The translations under genes and the position numbers were made by a program. From Conoideocrella luteorostrata (Eukaryota; Ascomycota; Sordariomycetes; Hypocreales; Clavicipitaceae), in the NCBI GenBank assembly GCA_032433595.1, contig JASWJB010000025.1, positions 124,001-188,000 on the forward strand: a stretch of 64,000 bases of DNA. The letters run 5' to 3'. The notes under the pieces were generated by a model. That model had not been told where the DNA came from and ran no database searches. It saw nothing but the letters and a program-made list of their open reading frames with translations. Below, in pieces: positions 1 to 12,400 of the stretch (within the stretch, counting starts at the first letter, position 1; every line of letters starts with the position of its first letter).

Positions 1-626
1 GGTCGTAATATGGTCCCGTTCTCTCCGGAGCAGTCAGCCCAGCTAGGCACGGGAAGTTGATTAATTACCAGCTAGTGGGCATGAAGATTCCGGTGGGGCA
101 GGTCCGGGATTATCAAGACTTTTGTCGATTGTCGCACCGGACCTGTCTGCAGCTGTAGGTGAAGGGGTAAGTTTGACGTCTTGGGGCTTTGTTTTGCGGT
201 CGCTTGCTGGATGTGCTCGTATCAGTGGGTTGGGGTTGCGGGTTGGTCCCGATTCAGTGGACGAAACCCCACCAATGGACATTCTGAAGCGTTCAGACGG
301 GGGACGACGGCACGGCATCGCGAGGTATGGTCCGCGTCTCCGAGACGGTGGCGATGGGTATATAGTGAGGGACGACGTAGGCTAGAAACCAGTTACTGTA
401 ACTTCCTTGTTCTTTGGAGGCTAGAGGTGAAGGGTGTCGAGGCTCTCTACCTGTGAGTAATGACATGTGTGGATATGCAATATGCTCATCAAGCAACCTG
501 AAATGAATGAGTAGGTACTATAACCACGAAACTACTTAATAAATGCGCCTAATATATACTCAAACAGTGGCTAGAGAGTAAAACATATCAAATGTTTCAT
601 CTTATTTAGTCCCATGTAACCAAATA
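1..626. other. gene-free stretch at the left edge
   Basis: I see no supported gene. Open frames here are shorter than 92 codons, overlap each other on both strands and have no domain-like sequence. The right part holds the 3' flank of the minus-strand transcription factor, which ends at 627. Confidence 0.6.
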
Positions 627-2386
627 TCACATCACTGATATTCGACTAATGTCAACCGCAAACTGCGCCGCAAAGGCATACGCTCTATCAAAGCACAAAT
701 CCCACTTCGTTTCGCCAGAAGTCCAGAATTTCTCAAGCAAAGCCTTTGCAGCCAGCGGGGCATGTGAGCCGAGATAAGAACTCATCTCTACGAGCTGCCT
801 CCGCACAAATATTTGCATATGCCACCCATCACGTTCAGCTGCCTCCACGCCAAGAACAATGAGTGGCCACAACACAAGCCGCTTGATGCTTGAAACAGAA
901 ATGGCTTCCTGGAGAAGCGCATAGAGCGCCTGGGCGTGCTCGTCAAGCAGTCGTGCTAGGTGCTGGGTGCAAGGGAGAAGCAACGCGCTCTGAAGAGAGA
1001 GAATGCAGTACAAGGCGGTAGCAGACTTGCAAATGAAGCCGAGAGTTTGCCATGGGGAGGTGCCGGAGGGTTTTGACTTGACCCATTCAGATGGCGAGAA
1101 GTCCCCGATACGGCGTAGTATGCTGTGCGCTTCAAAGACCATATCCTGCTGCAACGTCGATGGGTTGTGCGATTTCCGTGCCCGCATCCGTAGCGAGTTG
1201 ATGCGTGTGATCTCTGCGAAAAGCGAAGCAGGGCACATTTGGAAGGCAAATGTCGTGCTTCCAAACTTATCAACCATGAATTCGAGCTCCTTGCGGTGCT
1301 GGTCTGTCAACACAATGTCCGAAGCTGGACATGTGGTGTTTCCCAAAACCGATATACTATGTAAAAGTTAGCTTTCGCGGGGCAAGTTCCTGTCCGAACC
1401 AGAACATGCATGTTTGAGGAAAATACAAACCCAATAAAACAAAGAAGAAGAGAGTCAAGCTTTCCTGATCGAGCCAGCGGCTCGATGCCTCCTCTCAACG
1501 TAATCAGCGCCTGTACTGCCCGTATATGCGACTGCCAGACGGTCGACACACCATGCTGGAGCTATCCGCCAACTCTTTAAGTCAGCAAAACATTAATTTG
1601 GGAGGGGCTTGGGCTTGGGCTTCATATTAATGTGTAGCTCACATCAATGAGGAGCAATGATACCACTCCGGCAATGAACCAATCACTCATATGGCTCTGT
1701 TTCAACCGAGCATCGTCTCGTAGCGAGCGGATCACGATGCCTCTGTACTCATAAAAGGTTTGAAGTAGATGCCTGTGATGAGGATCGTGGCGGGTCCGAT
1801 TGATGCGATGGCTAAGAGCCGTGCAGACCAGACTGAAACGCAGGTGATTGGGAAGAGTAGCGGCGCGTTGGAGATGAGACGGCACGATGGGATACACGAA
1901 TGGGTTGGGCCCGAGTTCGTGAAGGGGCAGCAGCTCGTGGTATATGCATGAATTGACTGCAGCAGTGAGCCTTTTCGTTGTCCCTTTGGCGCCGCTGGGG
2001 TCTTGTTTTCTTTCTTTCTTTTCTTCTCAATATGATCGATACGTACAGTATTTGACGGCGTCGCCCAACGCACACAGGTCGGTTGTCAGTTGATATCTCG
2101 GGAACATCATCGCACCATGGAATTTCGAGCTTGATCTGGCATCAGAAAAGGGCTGTTTGTCGTCTACGTTCGTCTGCAGAATGCCCTTGTTGGCCTTTTG
2201 TCCTCGCGATGTCACGATGCCGGGGGTAAGCCATCTATATCTCAGCGGCTTCCTCTCGCCGTAGCCCGGGCAAGCGATACCCGCCCTCGAACATCTTTTG
2301 CATGCTGGCTCGGCAAAGTCGCAGACCACGCAGCGTCGACGGCATTCCCAGCAGTGGCGTCTACAGGTAACATGGCCGTCTGGCAT
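627..2386 (-). CDS. Zn2Cys6 fungal transcription factor
   Basis: Probable DNA-binding regulator of RNA polymerase II genes in the nucleus; its targets are unknown. The model joins exons 2386-2047, 1956-1643, 1561-1431 and 1356-627 (504 residues). The introns have donors GTACGT, GTGAGC and GTTTGT and end in AG. The N terminus has a binuclear zinc cluster with Cys12, 15, 22, 29, 32 and 39 (spacing 2-6-6-2-6), followed by the usual PGYG. After a linker comes a C-terminal region of the fungal-specific transcription factor domain 2 type, recognisable from YFNSCIYHELLP, LVCTALSHRI and HIRAVQALITLRGG. Splicing at these sites restores one frame across all of these blocks. The usual Lys-x-Lys before the third cysteine is Cys-Val-Val here. 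The gene diverges from the phosphodiesterase gene across about 1.2 kb. Family identity is secure; the role is not known. Confidence 0.88.
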
Positions 2387-3554
2387 ATTTGGGGGGAGGG
2401 TTGCGTAGTACAGTATTGATGATGATTATGATGATGAGACGAGATTGGATGGAGCGCAAGGACATGTACGTCAGCAAGGCCCCCGGTATCAATCAGTTCC
2501 AAAAGTTCAGCCAGCAAACAGACTTGTCTGGGTATGAGTAAGCGCAGTTTCTAAGGTGATGCTTGCACGAATACGAAAGTGGTTTAAATCAGGCTTTCAC
2601 TCACACTTTCATTTTCATTCTTCATTTTATCGCTGGGAGCAACGTTTTCTTTGGTCACACTGCGTGATGCATTTTGTTTGACGAACGCAAAGAACAAACA
2701 TGATTGCAACGCTCCGGCCTGGGTTTGAGGGGGCATGGCGCGCTGGATTTAAGGGTATATACGGGATATAAGATCCGATGAGCTGGGTTGCTTTTATTGT
2801 CCGATTCAGTGAAGGCTGGCGAGATGCTAAAAAAAAAGAGTGGCATACATGTCTGGTAGCGCGGCAGTAGTCGCCTACTCGGGTTACATTCTACTTTCGC
2901 TTCGTACTTCAAGAAGAAGGAGAAGAAGAAAAAGAAGAAGAAATATATGCCGCAAAAAAATGCGAATTGGAAAAAGGGAGCAAAGAGAGTAACTTGCATA
3001 TATATATCGAACAAAGAAGATTACATCTCGGCCCCCAATATACGTGTGGATGTGAATATATTTCCGGACTCCGTAGTATTACAATTTAAGCTACATGCCT
3101 CAAATGCATGAAGCCGTATTATTTCTACAAGATCCTCAATTGAAACACGTCCCTTTCGGCGACTAATCAAAAGCATGCATGTATTGTTCAATCTATTCCT
3201 TTGTCTCGCCCGCAGCTCCTCGTGCTCCGTCTGTCCTTGCCCATTGGTCACTCCCACTACGTCACAACCCATCATAAACGGGACATTTCCATCAAGTCCA
3301 GTCTACAACAGCGTGATCACGAACCTCCATATCCCATATCCACCTCATAGCCAACATCCCATCCATCCCCAGCACTACCATACACCAAACGCTCCCGCCC
3401 GTCCAGATCCCCCTTTCACAAGCCACGGCCGGACCGGAGTAGAACATCCCACCTGCGCCTTCTCACGGACCACTGCACGGAGCCAAATACAGAACAAGAC
3501 ACCATGCTTCGTGCATATCATCCAACATAGTCCCCCCTCCCCTCCTTACGAGGT
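2387..3554. promoter_or_regulatory. divergent spacer between the Zn2Cys6 factor and the phosphodiesterase
   Basis: This is a probable shared promoter region of about 1.2 kb. It contains purine-rich GAA/AAG tracts near 2911-2943 and AT-rich stretches near 3000. A 127-codon open frame ends with its TGA overlapping the downstream ATG at 3555, but its proline/serine-rich sequence looks like a CT-rich leader rather than a protein. Confidence 0.5.
2911..2943. repeat. AAG/GAA purine microsatellite
   Basis: An imperfect run of AAG and GAA triplets, 33 bases long, in the divergent spacer. It is non-coding and typical of slippage. Confidence 0.8.
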
Positions 3555-5239
3555 ATGAGGATCCCACCAAGGCTCACTCAGCTATCCTCCATCCCTTGCA
3601 GCTGCATACGAAACTCCGCATCGCCACCTTCTCGGGCCTTCTCAGCAACACCGCAAGTCCGGTTCCGCACTCGCCATAGCCGCACCCGCGTAACCCGAGA
3701 CCGAGACCAAGTGCGCTTAAAGGACGATGCGGGCCACGAAATAATCGTCAAGATGGCAGAAGAGCGAGATACCCTGCTAAAGGAGAAGACGAAGATGGCC
3801 TGGGATACCATCCCCGACGGTGAGTATTGCCAATTGTACTTGTCTCCTGTTGGGAAGCGGCCGAAGATGCAGCGGGCGTATAACTAGTTGAAGGTTTATA
3901 CTGATTGCCGATGTGCCCATACGCCAGCACCATGGGCGACAGCCATACCCTCCGCGCGAGAACCTTCTCGGTATTTGCCCCAGGCTATTGCCCACAGGGG
4001 ATACAAAGCCTCCTGGCCGGAAAATACTATGGGCGCGTTCAAGGGCGCTGTGCATGTTGGCGCGCATGCTATCGAGACGGATGTGCATTTGACGAGGGAT
4101 GGCGTGGCCGTGCTGTCGCATGTAAGGGCCTTCTTTTCTCTGCGGCTTCCACTAATGCACAAGCTTTGTCACGATAAATGCGAAATTGCTGCGTAGTGAT
4201 CACCAACTGATTTGTGTTCTTTTGTTGTTGTTGCTGTTTTTTAGGACGCCACACTTGTCCGCTGTTTCGGAGTCAATAAGAGCCTGAAAGACTGTGACTG
4301 GGACTATCTCTCCACGCTGGAGACGCTTCGCGAGCCCAAGCAGGGTTTGCCTCGATTACAAGACTTGCTCGAGTGGCTAGCCCAGGAGGATCAACTGGCT
4401 GGCGATCATGAGAGCCGGACCTGGGTGTTGCTTGACATTAAAGTAAATATATCAACATCCAGCTGGCTAGCTATCCTGCCTGCCCTCTTTTATCTTCTGG
4501 CGGAAATTAACCGAGTTTGAATGAATGTATAGTTAGACGACGACCCTCATGAGCTTGTAAGTGCCATCAGCGCAGCCATATCGCAAGTCTATTCCTCTAC
4601 ACCATGGCAGAAACGCATTGTCCTCGGATGCTGGAACGTACGTCTACTTAACCACTAAAACTACGCCTATTGTATTCTATACTATTATTCGCTAACTCAC
4701 GAGAATAGGCCTCTGTGCTCCAAGCCGCACATGACATTCTCCCGTCCTTCCCTCTCGCCCACATAGGCTACTCTCTCTCCTACGCGCGGCATTTTCTCCC
4801 CGTCTCCAACATGGCCTTCAACATGGCCTTCCACACGCTCGTCCGCCCCATCTACGGCCGCCGCTTCATGCGCGACCTGCTCGCCTCCGGACGGCCCCTG
4901 TACGCCTGGACCGTCAATCACCCTCGGTGGATGAAATGGTGTATTCGCCAGAATGTGCGCCGCCCCCTTCAACAGGCAACGCCTGATTCCAACTCCGTGA
5001 AGGCTATAGATGGAGTAGTCACGGACGATCCCAAGCTGTTCCTGGAGATATGTCGGCGTTGGGAGGATGAACTGGATGGCAGCGGGGTGGGCGAGAAGCG
5101 TGGTGCCCTGGGAGAGGCAGTCGAGTTGGTGTTGGATATTGTGAAGAGGCACCTAAGTGGCAAGTTGATCTTCTGGTATAGAAGGCATGTGCAAGGGAAG
5201 TTGGATTATCTCGACAAGGAGAGGGTGAAGAGAGACTAG
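3555..5239 (+). CDS. glycerophosphodiester phosphodiesterase family protein, Pgc1-like
   Basis: Likely phospholipase-C-type enzyme. In yeast, Pgc1 of this family degrades phosphatidylglycerol. Exons are 3555-3819, 3928-4121, 4245-4442, 4533-4637 and 4709-5239, giving 430 residues. The GDPD core starts at IAHRGYKASWPENT (catalytic His, Glu, Asn), continues with AIETDVHLTRDG and LSHDATL, then WVLLDIK and WTVNHP, and ends the barrel with DGVVTDDP; this order matches Pgc1. All four intron junctions keep this order in frame. The start is uncertain. The first ATG gives a basic, Arg/Ser-rich leader with RAFSATP, which resembles a mitochondrial cleavage site. ATGs at 3753 and 3795 give shorter forms (350 residues from 3795) that begin just before the domain. 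The gene converges on RTF1. Confidence 0.85.
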
Positions 5240-5594
5240 ACTGCTGCTTCTTGGATTCCTGGACGATGTAGCGCATAGTCATAGTTACGTGGTCGTTTAG
5301 AAGAAATATTCAACATGGCCGTGACAGCAAGTCTGACGGAACGAGCGAATGCCACAGAGTGTAGCAGTTGGCAGCAATGCCACATGGCAGCGCGTTGTGG
5401 TCGTCGATTCATTACAATCGTAAATTATTTTTGTATTACACAGCTACCTCGACTGGTGTAAGTCCGGTGTCGGTGTATCCCCAAACGAAAATCAACTGGT
5501 CCATTCTAAACGCCTCACAAATGCTCCTAATTCCCACCCAAACCTAACACGCTCTCAACGAGCCGCTCCTCAGCTGGTCACTATAGGCCCGCAT
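5240..5594. other. convergent 3' spacer
   Basis: This 355-bp spacer lies between the 3' ends of the phosphodiesterase and RTF1 genes. I see AT-rich 3' UTR-like sequence and no gene. Confidence 0.6.
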
Positions 5595-7641
5595 CTAAAT
5601 TTCTACATCAATGTCCAGATCTAATGCTCCAATAACATCATCGTCCATAAGGGGCTTATGGATTGTGGGCACACCGCTGTTCTCCGAGTAATTCTTCTCA
5701 TGCAGCTTGGCTAAATGAGATAACATTTCGGGTTTTGTAGCCACCACCTTTGGCGTACCATTGGCAGGGGTGCTCGCTTCGCTGCCATTGGCGGAAGGCT
5801 TCTGTGACGACTGATTGACATCGTGCACAAACTTGGCTTTGGTGCGGAGTCGTCTCGAGGGATCTTCAGAAACTACCTCGCCCCGCTTAAGAGCCATTTC
5901 AATCTCTCGTGATTTCGCCTTCTCCTTGAGCTGTGCCTTGCGAACAAGCTCCGCATTCATTCGTCTGTTTTCGCGATTCCGCTCTGCCAGGCGGTCTTGT
6001 TCAGCTGTGGCGGTTGACGAGCCCAATTCCTTAGATGGACCCAGCGTTGTCCGAAAAGCTAAGCGTTGACTGCCGAGCTTCTCAAGCTCTTCCTGAAGAT
6101 CTTGTGCTTTAGACTCTTCTCCTCGCGCCACGGCTTCGTCCAGCAGTTTGGCGATACGTTCTCGCTCAGCTGGATCAAACTTGCGTTTCATTTCGGTTCG
6201 TCTTGCCAACCGGGCTTTAATCTCTTCGTTGGTCCATTTGTGATTAATGAGATTGTTGATCTCGTCAATCTTGTCCGTGAGATACGCCTTGGTGGGCAGC
6301 TTGACGCTTTCGTTGTTACAAGTCACTTGATACCGGTTAAGTTCGCTCTGCAAAGTAACTGTTAGCATTCTCAGTCGCGAAATAGCTACATGAATACGTA
6401 CTCACCTCCGTAAACTTGCCACTAGAAGCAGCAATAAAAGGAAACTCTTTTACTGCCTTGCCGTGTGCCGCTTTGATATACTGGTCTGTAACAAACGCGC
6501 CGTTGGGTCCGGTGAGGGCATATGGTCGACTGTTGGTGAACCCTATAAGACCGCTATTAGTTTACGTATGCCAAACTGCCTGGTATGTTGCAGGAAGCTT
6601 ACCTTTGATAAGCGCCATCCGATATTGTTCGATGCCTGTCTCCGGATGTGGGCCCAGTGCAATACGGATATAACAGCCGATTATGGCGGGCTCAAATCCG
6701 GGGGTGAAGCAAACCTGCGCAAACTCATTGCGACCAAGCCGTACTCGCTCGAAGTCTTTTAGCTCAGGGGCGGGTGCCTCCTTTTCTTGCTCCTTCTCGG
6801 GAGTTCGAGATCTGGCGCGGCCGAAGTCATCATCACTTTCTCCATCATCAGAATTCCGTCGTCCAGGGGAGTAAACCCGTCCACGCGACTTGTCCTCCTT
6901 GCGCTTGGCCTTATCGGCCCGGGCCCGGCGTAGAGAGTCCATTGCCGTTTCGGCTTTGGAAGTACGCTGTCGCAAGGGTTTCCGATGACCATCCTCCAAT
7001 TCGGCGGTGTCGGCACTGCGTTTCTTCTTGACATTTTTGCGCTCTTCATTTTCAACCATTTGGCGAAGAAGACGATTCTGACGCTGACGTTCTATCTCCG
7101 TACCACGTTCTGCTAAGATTTGTTCTCGTTCGACTTCTCGCATTGCCATAATCTCCGCCTTTTCCGCCTCACTCATGAACATACCGTCAACGGGGTATTT
7201 GTCATCCTCGTCGGTTCCGCCACGCCCGGGTCCCGGCTCTGCGTCTGAATCGGATTCGTCCATGGCAGCTGACGCTAATGAATTCGGCGATGAAGGACTT
7301 GATGATCTGATGTGGAGAAACAGAGATTGGCTCGTTAGCATGTAGTTATGAGCGGTGACGAGCGCAGGAGGCATATTTGGGAACAAGACTTCAATGACGC
7401 CATCTCATTGCAACATAGGATGACCTCTAGATGGGTCAGATGAAAGCAAAGACAGCACTCACGCTTCACCCTCTTCTTCAGAGTCATCAGGTCTGGTCCG
7501 TCGCTTCGACTTCTTCGCTTTGCTAGAATCCTTTTTCGAGGGGCGAGGCGACAGAGATCCATCACGGCTTCGACTCACGGAGCCTTCATCCTCGGAGGCA
7601 CCGCCCGCGAGAGCGAGAAGATCGTCATCAATATCAGACAT
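5595..7641 (-). CDS. rtf1: RNA polymerase-associated protein Rtf1 (PAF1 complex subunit)
   Basis: Rtf1 is a PAF1-complex component that accompanies elongating RNA polymerase II and promotes histone H2B ubiquitination in the nucleus. Exons are 7641-7463, 7306-6603, 6542-6406 and 6347-5595, giving 590 residues (yeast Rtf1 has 558). The N terminus, MSDIDDDLLALAG, is the acidic start typical of Rtf1 and is followed by Ser/Lys/Glu-rich sequence. The Plus3 domain occupies about residues 240-375 (ELKDFERVRLGRNEF, FEPAIIGCYIRIALG, GFTNSRPYAL) and crosses two introns without loss of frame. The C-terminal third is charged and probably helical, with KWTNEEIKARLARR and Arg/Glu-rich coiled-coil sequence. 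The donors are GTGAGT, GTAAGC and GTGAGT. The gene is divergent from coq7, with about 0.6 kb between the two start codons. Confidence 0.95.
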
Positions 7642-8249
7642 GGCGATTTATGGTGAGGTTGTGGAAGTTATTCGAGCGTCGGGTGTGAAATGAAACCGCA
7701 TCCGTTGAAATAGAACACGTTGGCGCAAATAACGTTGTAGAGTCGCTCAACAAAGCTCGCGCCGGCCCTTTGCTCCCCGTGGATTGCTTCAGTATGACTT
7801 GAAACGCTCCGGGAAAATTCGAATGCGGAGTGAAGAAGTGAGCGGGAAATGACCGAGAGGAGCAAGTTTCTATGTTTGGTTTTTGCCGGGAATTCGGGGT
7901 GGTAGGTTGAAGAGGAACGACTCCCTGCTAGAACCGAGTGCTGGCTTTCACTCCTTGACTTGTACCTTTGTACCCTCCCGCACGTGTTAGCGCTCCCTGT
8001 TACTTGTAACGACGCTGATTGTGCCCGCCGTACCCGCTGCGGCGCTCATGCTGGACCGGCTCCTGTCCACTATATAATCGATTGAAGCCTGTGCCCCACT
8101 GGCCTGATCGACGGGTCTTTCGTGTGCCACCGAAGGGCAGCTCGGCAGCTCGACATCATGGTCAAGCCTCCGCGTTAAAAGCATCAGTCGATCCATTTTA
8201 CAACACCAATTCTTCCCCTTGTCGGCAATATCACCAAGAATTGCGCGCT
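7642..8249. promoter_or_regulatory. bidirectional rtf1/coq7 promoter region
   Basis: This 608-bp divergent spacer contains a TATATAA element at 8071-8077 on the coq7 side, about 175 bp before that start codon. An open frame in phase with coq7 begins at 8019, but its sequence is not conserved-looking and I treat it as leader. Confidence 0.5.
8071..8077 (+). promoter_or_regulatory. TATA-like element upstream of coq7
   Basis: TATATAA lies about 175 bp upstream of the coq7 ATG. It is a plausible core-promoter element judged by sequence and position only. Confidence 0.4.
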
Positions 8250-9006
8250 ATGGCTCCTACAGTGTGCCTAGCAAGGCCTATACGAGCCATTCCTTTGCGC
8301 AATCCGTTCTGCACTCAATCCTGTCGCTCACTATCTACAACCGAGCCGCTTCACAGCACCAAGAAGCTAAAACCATTAACAAAACAACAGTGCGATTTCC
8401 TTTCCTCAGCGGTAAGTTGCCAAGAATTCAAAACCGCTCATGAAAACTGAATATGACTAAGGAAAAGCCTAGCTTCGCGTCAACCAAGCAGGAGAATTAG
8501 CCGCCACCCTCATCTACTCAGCACAAACTCCCCCGATCGTCCGCAAACATCCCCATCTGCGGCCACTCATGGCCCACATGTACGACCAAGAAGCAGGCCA
8601 CTTCAAGACCTTCAACGAGCTTATTCACAAGCATCGAGTCCGTCCGACAGCACTGTACCCGGTGTGGTCCGTCCTCGCTACTGGGCTGGGTTGGTCCACT
8701 GCCCTTATGGGCCGTGAAGCAGCCATGGCTTGCACGGAAGCTGTCGAAACAGAAATAGGAGACCACTATAATAATCAGATCCGGGAGATATTAGAAATGA
8801 TTACTCAGTGGCAGGAGGAAGGCTATGAAGTAAGCGACGAGATTGAGGACCTGATCAATACCCTCAGAAGAATACGAGATGAGGAGTTAGAGCATCTGGA
8901 TCACGCCGTGGATAATGATGCGAAGAAGGCGGAACCGCATTGGCTGTTAACCGGAGTGATAAGGGCAGGCTGTAGGAGCGCTATTTGGGTGAGTGAACGT
9001 GTGTGA
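8250..9006 (+). CDS. coq7: 5-demethoxyubiquinone hydroxylase Coq7
   Basis: Coq7 is the mitochondrial di-iron monooxygenase that hydroxylates demethoxyubiquinone in coenzyme Q synthesis. Exons are 8250-8411 and 8473-9006 (231 residues), with donor GTAAGT and acceptor CCTAG. The first 45 or so residues are Arg/Ser-rich with few acids (IRAIPLRNPFCTQSCRSLS), as expected of a mitochondrial presequence. The iron ligands are visible: the first Glu in RVNQAGE (residue 62), Glu94 and His97 in YDQEAGHF, acidic residues in CTEAVETEIGDHY, and Glu/His in RDEELEHLDHA. The protein ends in AIWVSER, the usual Coq7 end. I chose the ATG at 8250 because it begins the presequence directly; an upstream in-phase start at 8019 is less likely. 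The gene converges on the phospholipase D gene. Confidence 0.96.
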
Positions 9007-9408
9007 TACAGCGGCGAATGCTTTCTGTTGGCACAAATTCTGTCGCCACATGCTTTGTTTTTGTTGGCAGATAAGAGACTGGAAGTGTGTATGTTATAAA
9101 ATAAAAATTCTATATAATGTATCAGGTATCGGCCTCAGGTCCGCTTTGCTTGAAAAGAAGGAGCAACGCCAATCTATGCCTATGTCTCCTGGTAGTGTGT
9201 GTTCGATGTGATGTGTCCTTCTACCTACCAATGCTCTTACAGATGAAACTCCTTTGCGATGCAAATCAACTTCTGTATTCCATTACAGTCTGTACCCCGG
9301 CTCTATCGCTACACACTTCATTTTCTGCGTCTAGTTCGGGACTAGTTGCTGTGAAATGGTTAGCTTTTTAATTTCAGTTTTTTTTTTTGGTTCGACATGA
9401 ACGACTTA
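9007..9408. other. convergent 3' spacer between coq7 and the phospholipase D gene
   Basis: AT-rich 3' flanks are visible, including a T11-plus run near 9380. I see no gene. Confidence 0.6.
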
Positions 9409-12400
9409 CTAGATTGATAATGGAGCCACACCGTCTACTTGGTAGCCCCAGTTACCATTCTGCTCTTCAGTAAGAAGCCAGTCATATGGGAATTGAACTA
9501 TGTTGCCCTGGATCATCTTCAGCAACTCTTCGGCATCAGCTCGTGAGGGCATATCATCAAGAGAAAATCCCCGGCGGCTTCCTCTGGTAGTAGCACGACG
9601 ACGACGTTTGACAGAGCCGAATTGTGCTTGTGGGGGGACGGCGGCTGTCTCCCGTGACGTAGGTTTTTCTAGCATGGAAAAGGTCGTTTTACGATCTGTG
9701 TTCCTGCTCGTCTGCGGCTCCAAAGTCTTCAGTGAAGCCTGTTCAAGACCAGGTAGACCTGTATCAGCGGGCGCTGTGCCTTTTTCGGTCATGTTGGCAG
9801 GGTTTGAGTCCAAAGGGCCTAATGTCCGTGGGGCATTGTCCTCTGATTTCTCATTCGAACCCATGAGCTGTTTCTCGGGATCTATGACATCAAGTTTACT
9901 CAAATCTTGGTCCAGCGTCGGCAGCTTCTCTGACACTTGCTTTGACACCTTCTCCGTTGCGGCAGAAGCAATAGCCTCTGGCCCAGGCGCTCCCACACCA
10001 GCACCAGCCGCGGTAGAGTAGTTATGGTTATTCGATTCAAGCTTCGACTCTGCGTCATCTCCCACAGGCTTGCCCTCCATGCTGGCGCGGAACTTGGCGC
10101 CGTATTCCATGTATTCACGATATGCTTGCCATGTCGTCACTTCAGAATCCGGCATACAGCGAAAAACCCTGCGGTAGAGCTTTGTGTTGTTGAGCGCCGC
10201 ACGGTTCCAGACGTCGTCAATGAAGCTAGGCAGCAACGGATCACGCATACAATCCTTAGAAATATCTGCAGGTGTGATATCTGCTGCCATTGGATTGAAA
10301 ACTCCGCTCCTTGGACGTCCTGTTGCAGGATCAATGTACATCGAAGGTCCGCCAATATCTGTATCGTCAGCCACCGGGAGGGGAGGAAGCTGGGCGGGTC
10401 GGAGAAACCCCATCTCCTCTGTTGTGCGTCGATTTACTGGCGGCATTGGTGGAAGCCCTACATTTTTGGTTGCAGCGGGCTCCAGGTACCGATCATCCGA
10501 GGTCGAAACCGTTTCATGCGGTGGCTTCGGGCTGGAAATAGTACCTTTGCCCTGAGTGTCGATGTCATGTAGCAAGACTTCCCGGCCGCCAACTATGACA
10601 GAGTCTCTGCCCTCGTCAAGGCCCGACTTTTCTGCAACCTTCCACTGATCTTGACCATATCCAGACACATCTAATCGCTGCTTCGTTTTTTGCTGTGGGC
10701 TCATCCCATCTGCGGCTTTCTTGCCCTTTCTAGACCTCGCCTCCGAGTCTGAAGGGAAAGACGAGGCTGACGACTCGTCTTGAATTGCCTTGGCCTTGTC
10801 CATGTCGAGTTCGTGATTGAAACTCCTTGAGCGTGGGTTGAGGAAGCTTTCTCTGCGGGCCGTACTCGGACCAGCGCTAGGAGTGAGATGATCTTCCCGG
10901 TAAATGTCCTCCATTTCTTCCTCAAAGGCTTCCCTGTCCATTTCCTGCTGTCGTTCCTGTTCCAAGATTTCGTCGACATCCAGGCCAAGATGCTCGCGCA
11001 TGAGACGAAGCCGCAGCGTGTGCGCAAATCGACCGACCTGGTACGGTTTTCCGCCCATGGTCGAAGCAATCATGTCGGTGTCCCGAACAAGTGCCGCGCA
11101 TTCAGAGTCTCGTGATCCCAGCATCGAGCGCTCGTTAATATTGGCGGATCCAATCAAGGCGACTCGGTCATCAACGATGATTGTCTTTGCGTGAATGTAC
11201 AGCTGTTCCGTGACCAGAGCGTCATTACTCATGATTCCCCATTGACGAAGGCAGTAAAATCCGATGTAGTCTTCGGGTTCAATATCAGCCGCCCGTAGTC
11301 GTCCAAAAATGGAGTGCTCGCCTCGACAAATACTCTTATACTGGCACATCAGAATGAGTCTCACGCTTGTTCCTTCCTGCTCGTCTACGGTGTTTTGGAA
11401 TCCAGGCATGAGAGGTATCATGATCGCGCAGCGCCAATCCTCGCCATTTTCGTGTGCGCGAATGATGCGCTCAACTAAGGCATCTCCGATACGATTGACG
11501 ATTTTGGTATTGTAAGCTTCCGTACTTGAGATGAAGAATTGATTTTCCATATACACAAAATGGTCCGAGTCCTCAATCATTTTGATATAGGCATTTTGGA
11601 TGCTGTGCTCGGTCTCGTCAATCCCCAGGGACCATGTGCTTGCTGAGCGAAGCATTTGAACCTCGCAAGTTCCGGTTAGACCAAGGGCTTCCAACTCCTC
11701 AAACTTGGCATCCGGCGGAGGCAATAAGAAAGGCAACGGCCGAGTTGGCTTTCTACCGCGACGGAGGTAGTTCCATCGTTGAACGAAGTGGCGGGTCAGG
11801 TCCCGTGCGGGTTGGCCGACTACCTGCATTGCAACATCGTGCCAAGGCATTCGTGGCACTTTGCTACGGTCATACATTTCCTCGTAAGGTTCGTTCAGTC
11901 TGAAAAAGTCCTGCACTCTGGGGTTGGAGTAATCTTTACCAGGAAATAGCTGGCAGTGTTCCGCATCCTTTGGTTGCTCCGTTATCTCGAATCCCGTGGG
12001 CTTGTCGTCAACGATAGGATGTTGAGGGCAGTCCCATCGGCCAAAGCACAAATCAACGCCACCGAGGAAGGCCACATCGTGGTCTACGATGCAGATTTTC
12101 TCATGGTGAGCGAAAAAAAATTGATTCTTCTTGAACTGATTGGGGGACCGTTGAACAAATATGTTTGGATGGAGATTCAGCAAGGAGAATTTCGTATACT
12201 CCGAGTCAATGGGAATAGCTGCTTCGACATTTCGGTAGATAATGACGAAAATCTTGACTCCTTCCCTCGCCTTCTTCTGTAGAAGTCTGTCAAGTCGCCA
12301 TTTCTGGCTAATAGCTGCGGGTCGGCGTGTGTAGAGCTCCGGGCTTAACCACCAGTCGTGGATGTAAATCACGTCTCTGGCCATATTGATCGCTCGAGAC

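Noticed and set aside
3175..3558. A 127-codon frame ending with TGA overlapping the ATG at 3555
   Set aside because: Pro/Ser/His-rich composition typical of a CT-rich leader; no domain and no splice logic. It could act as an upstream frame but nothing supports a protein.
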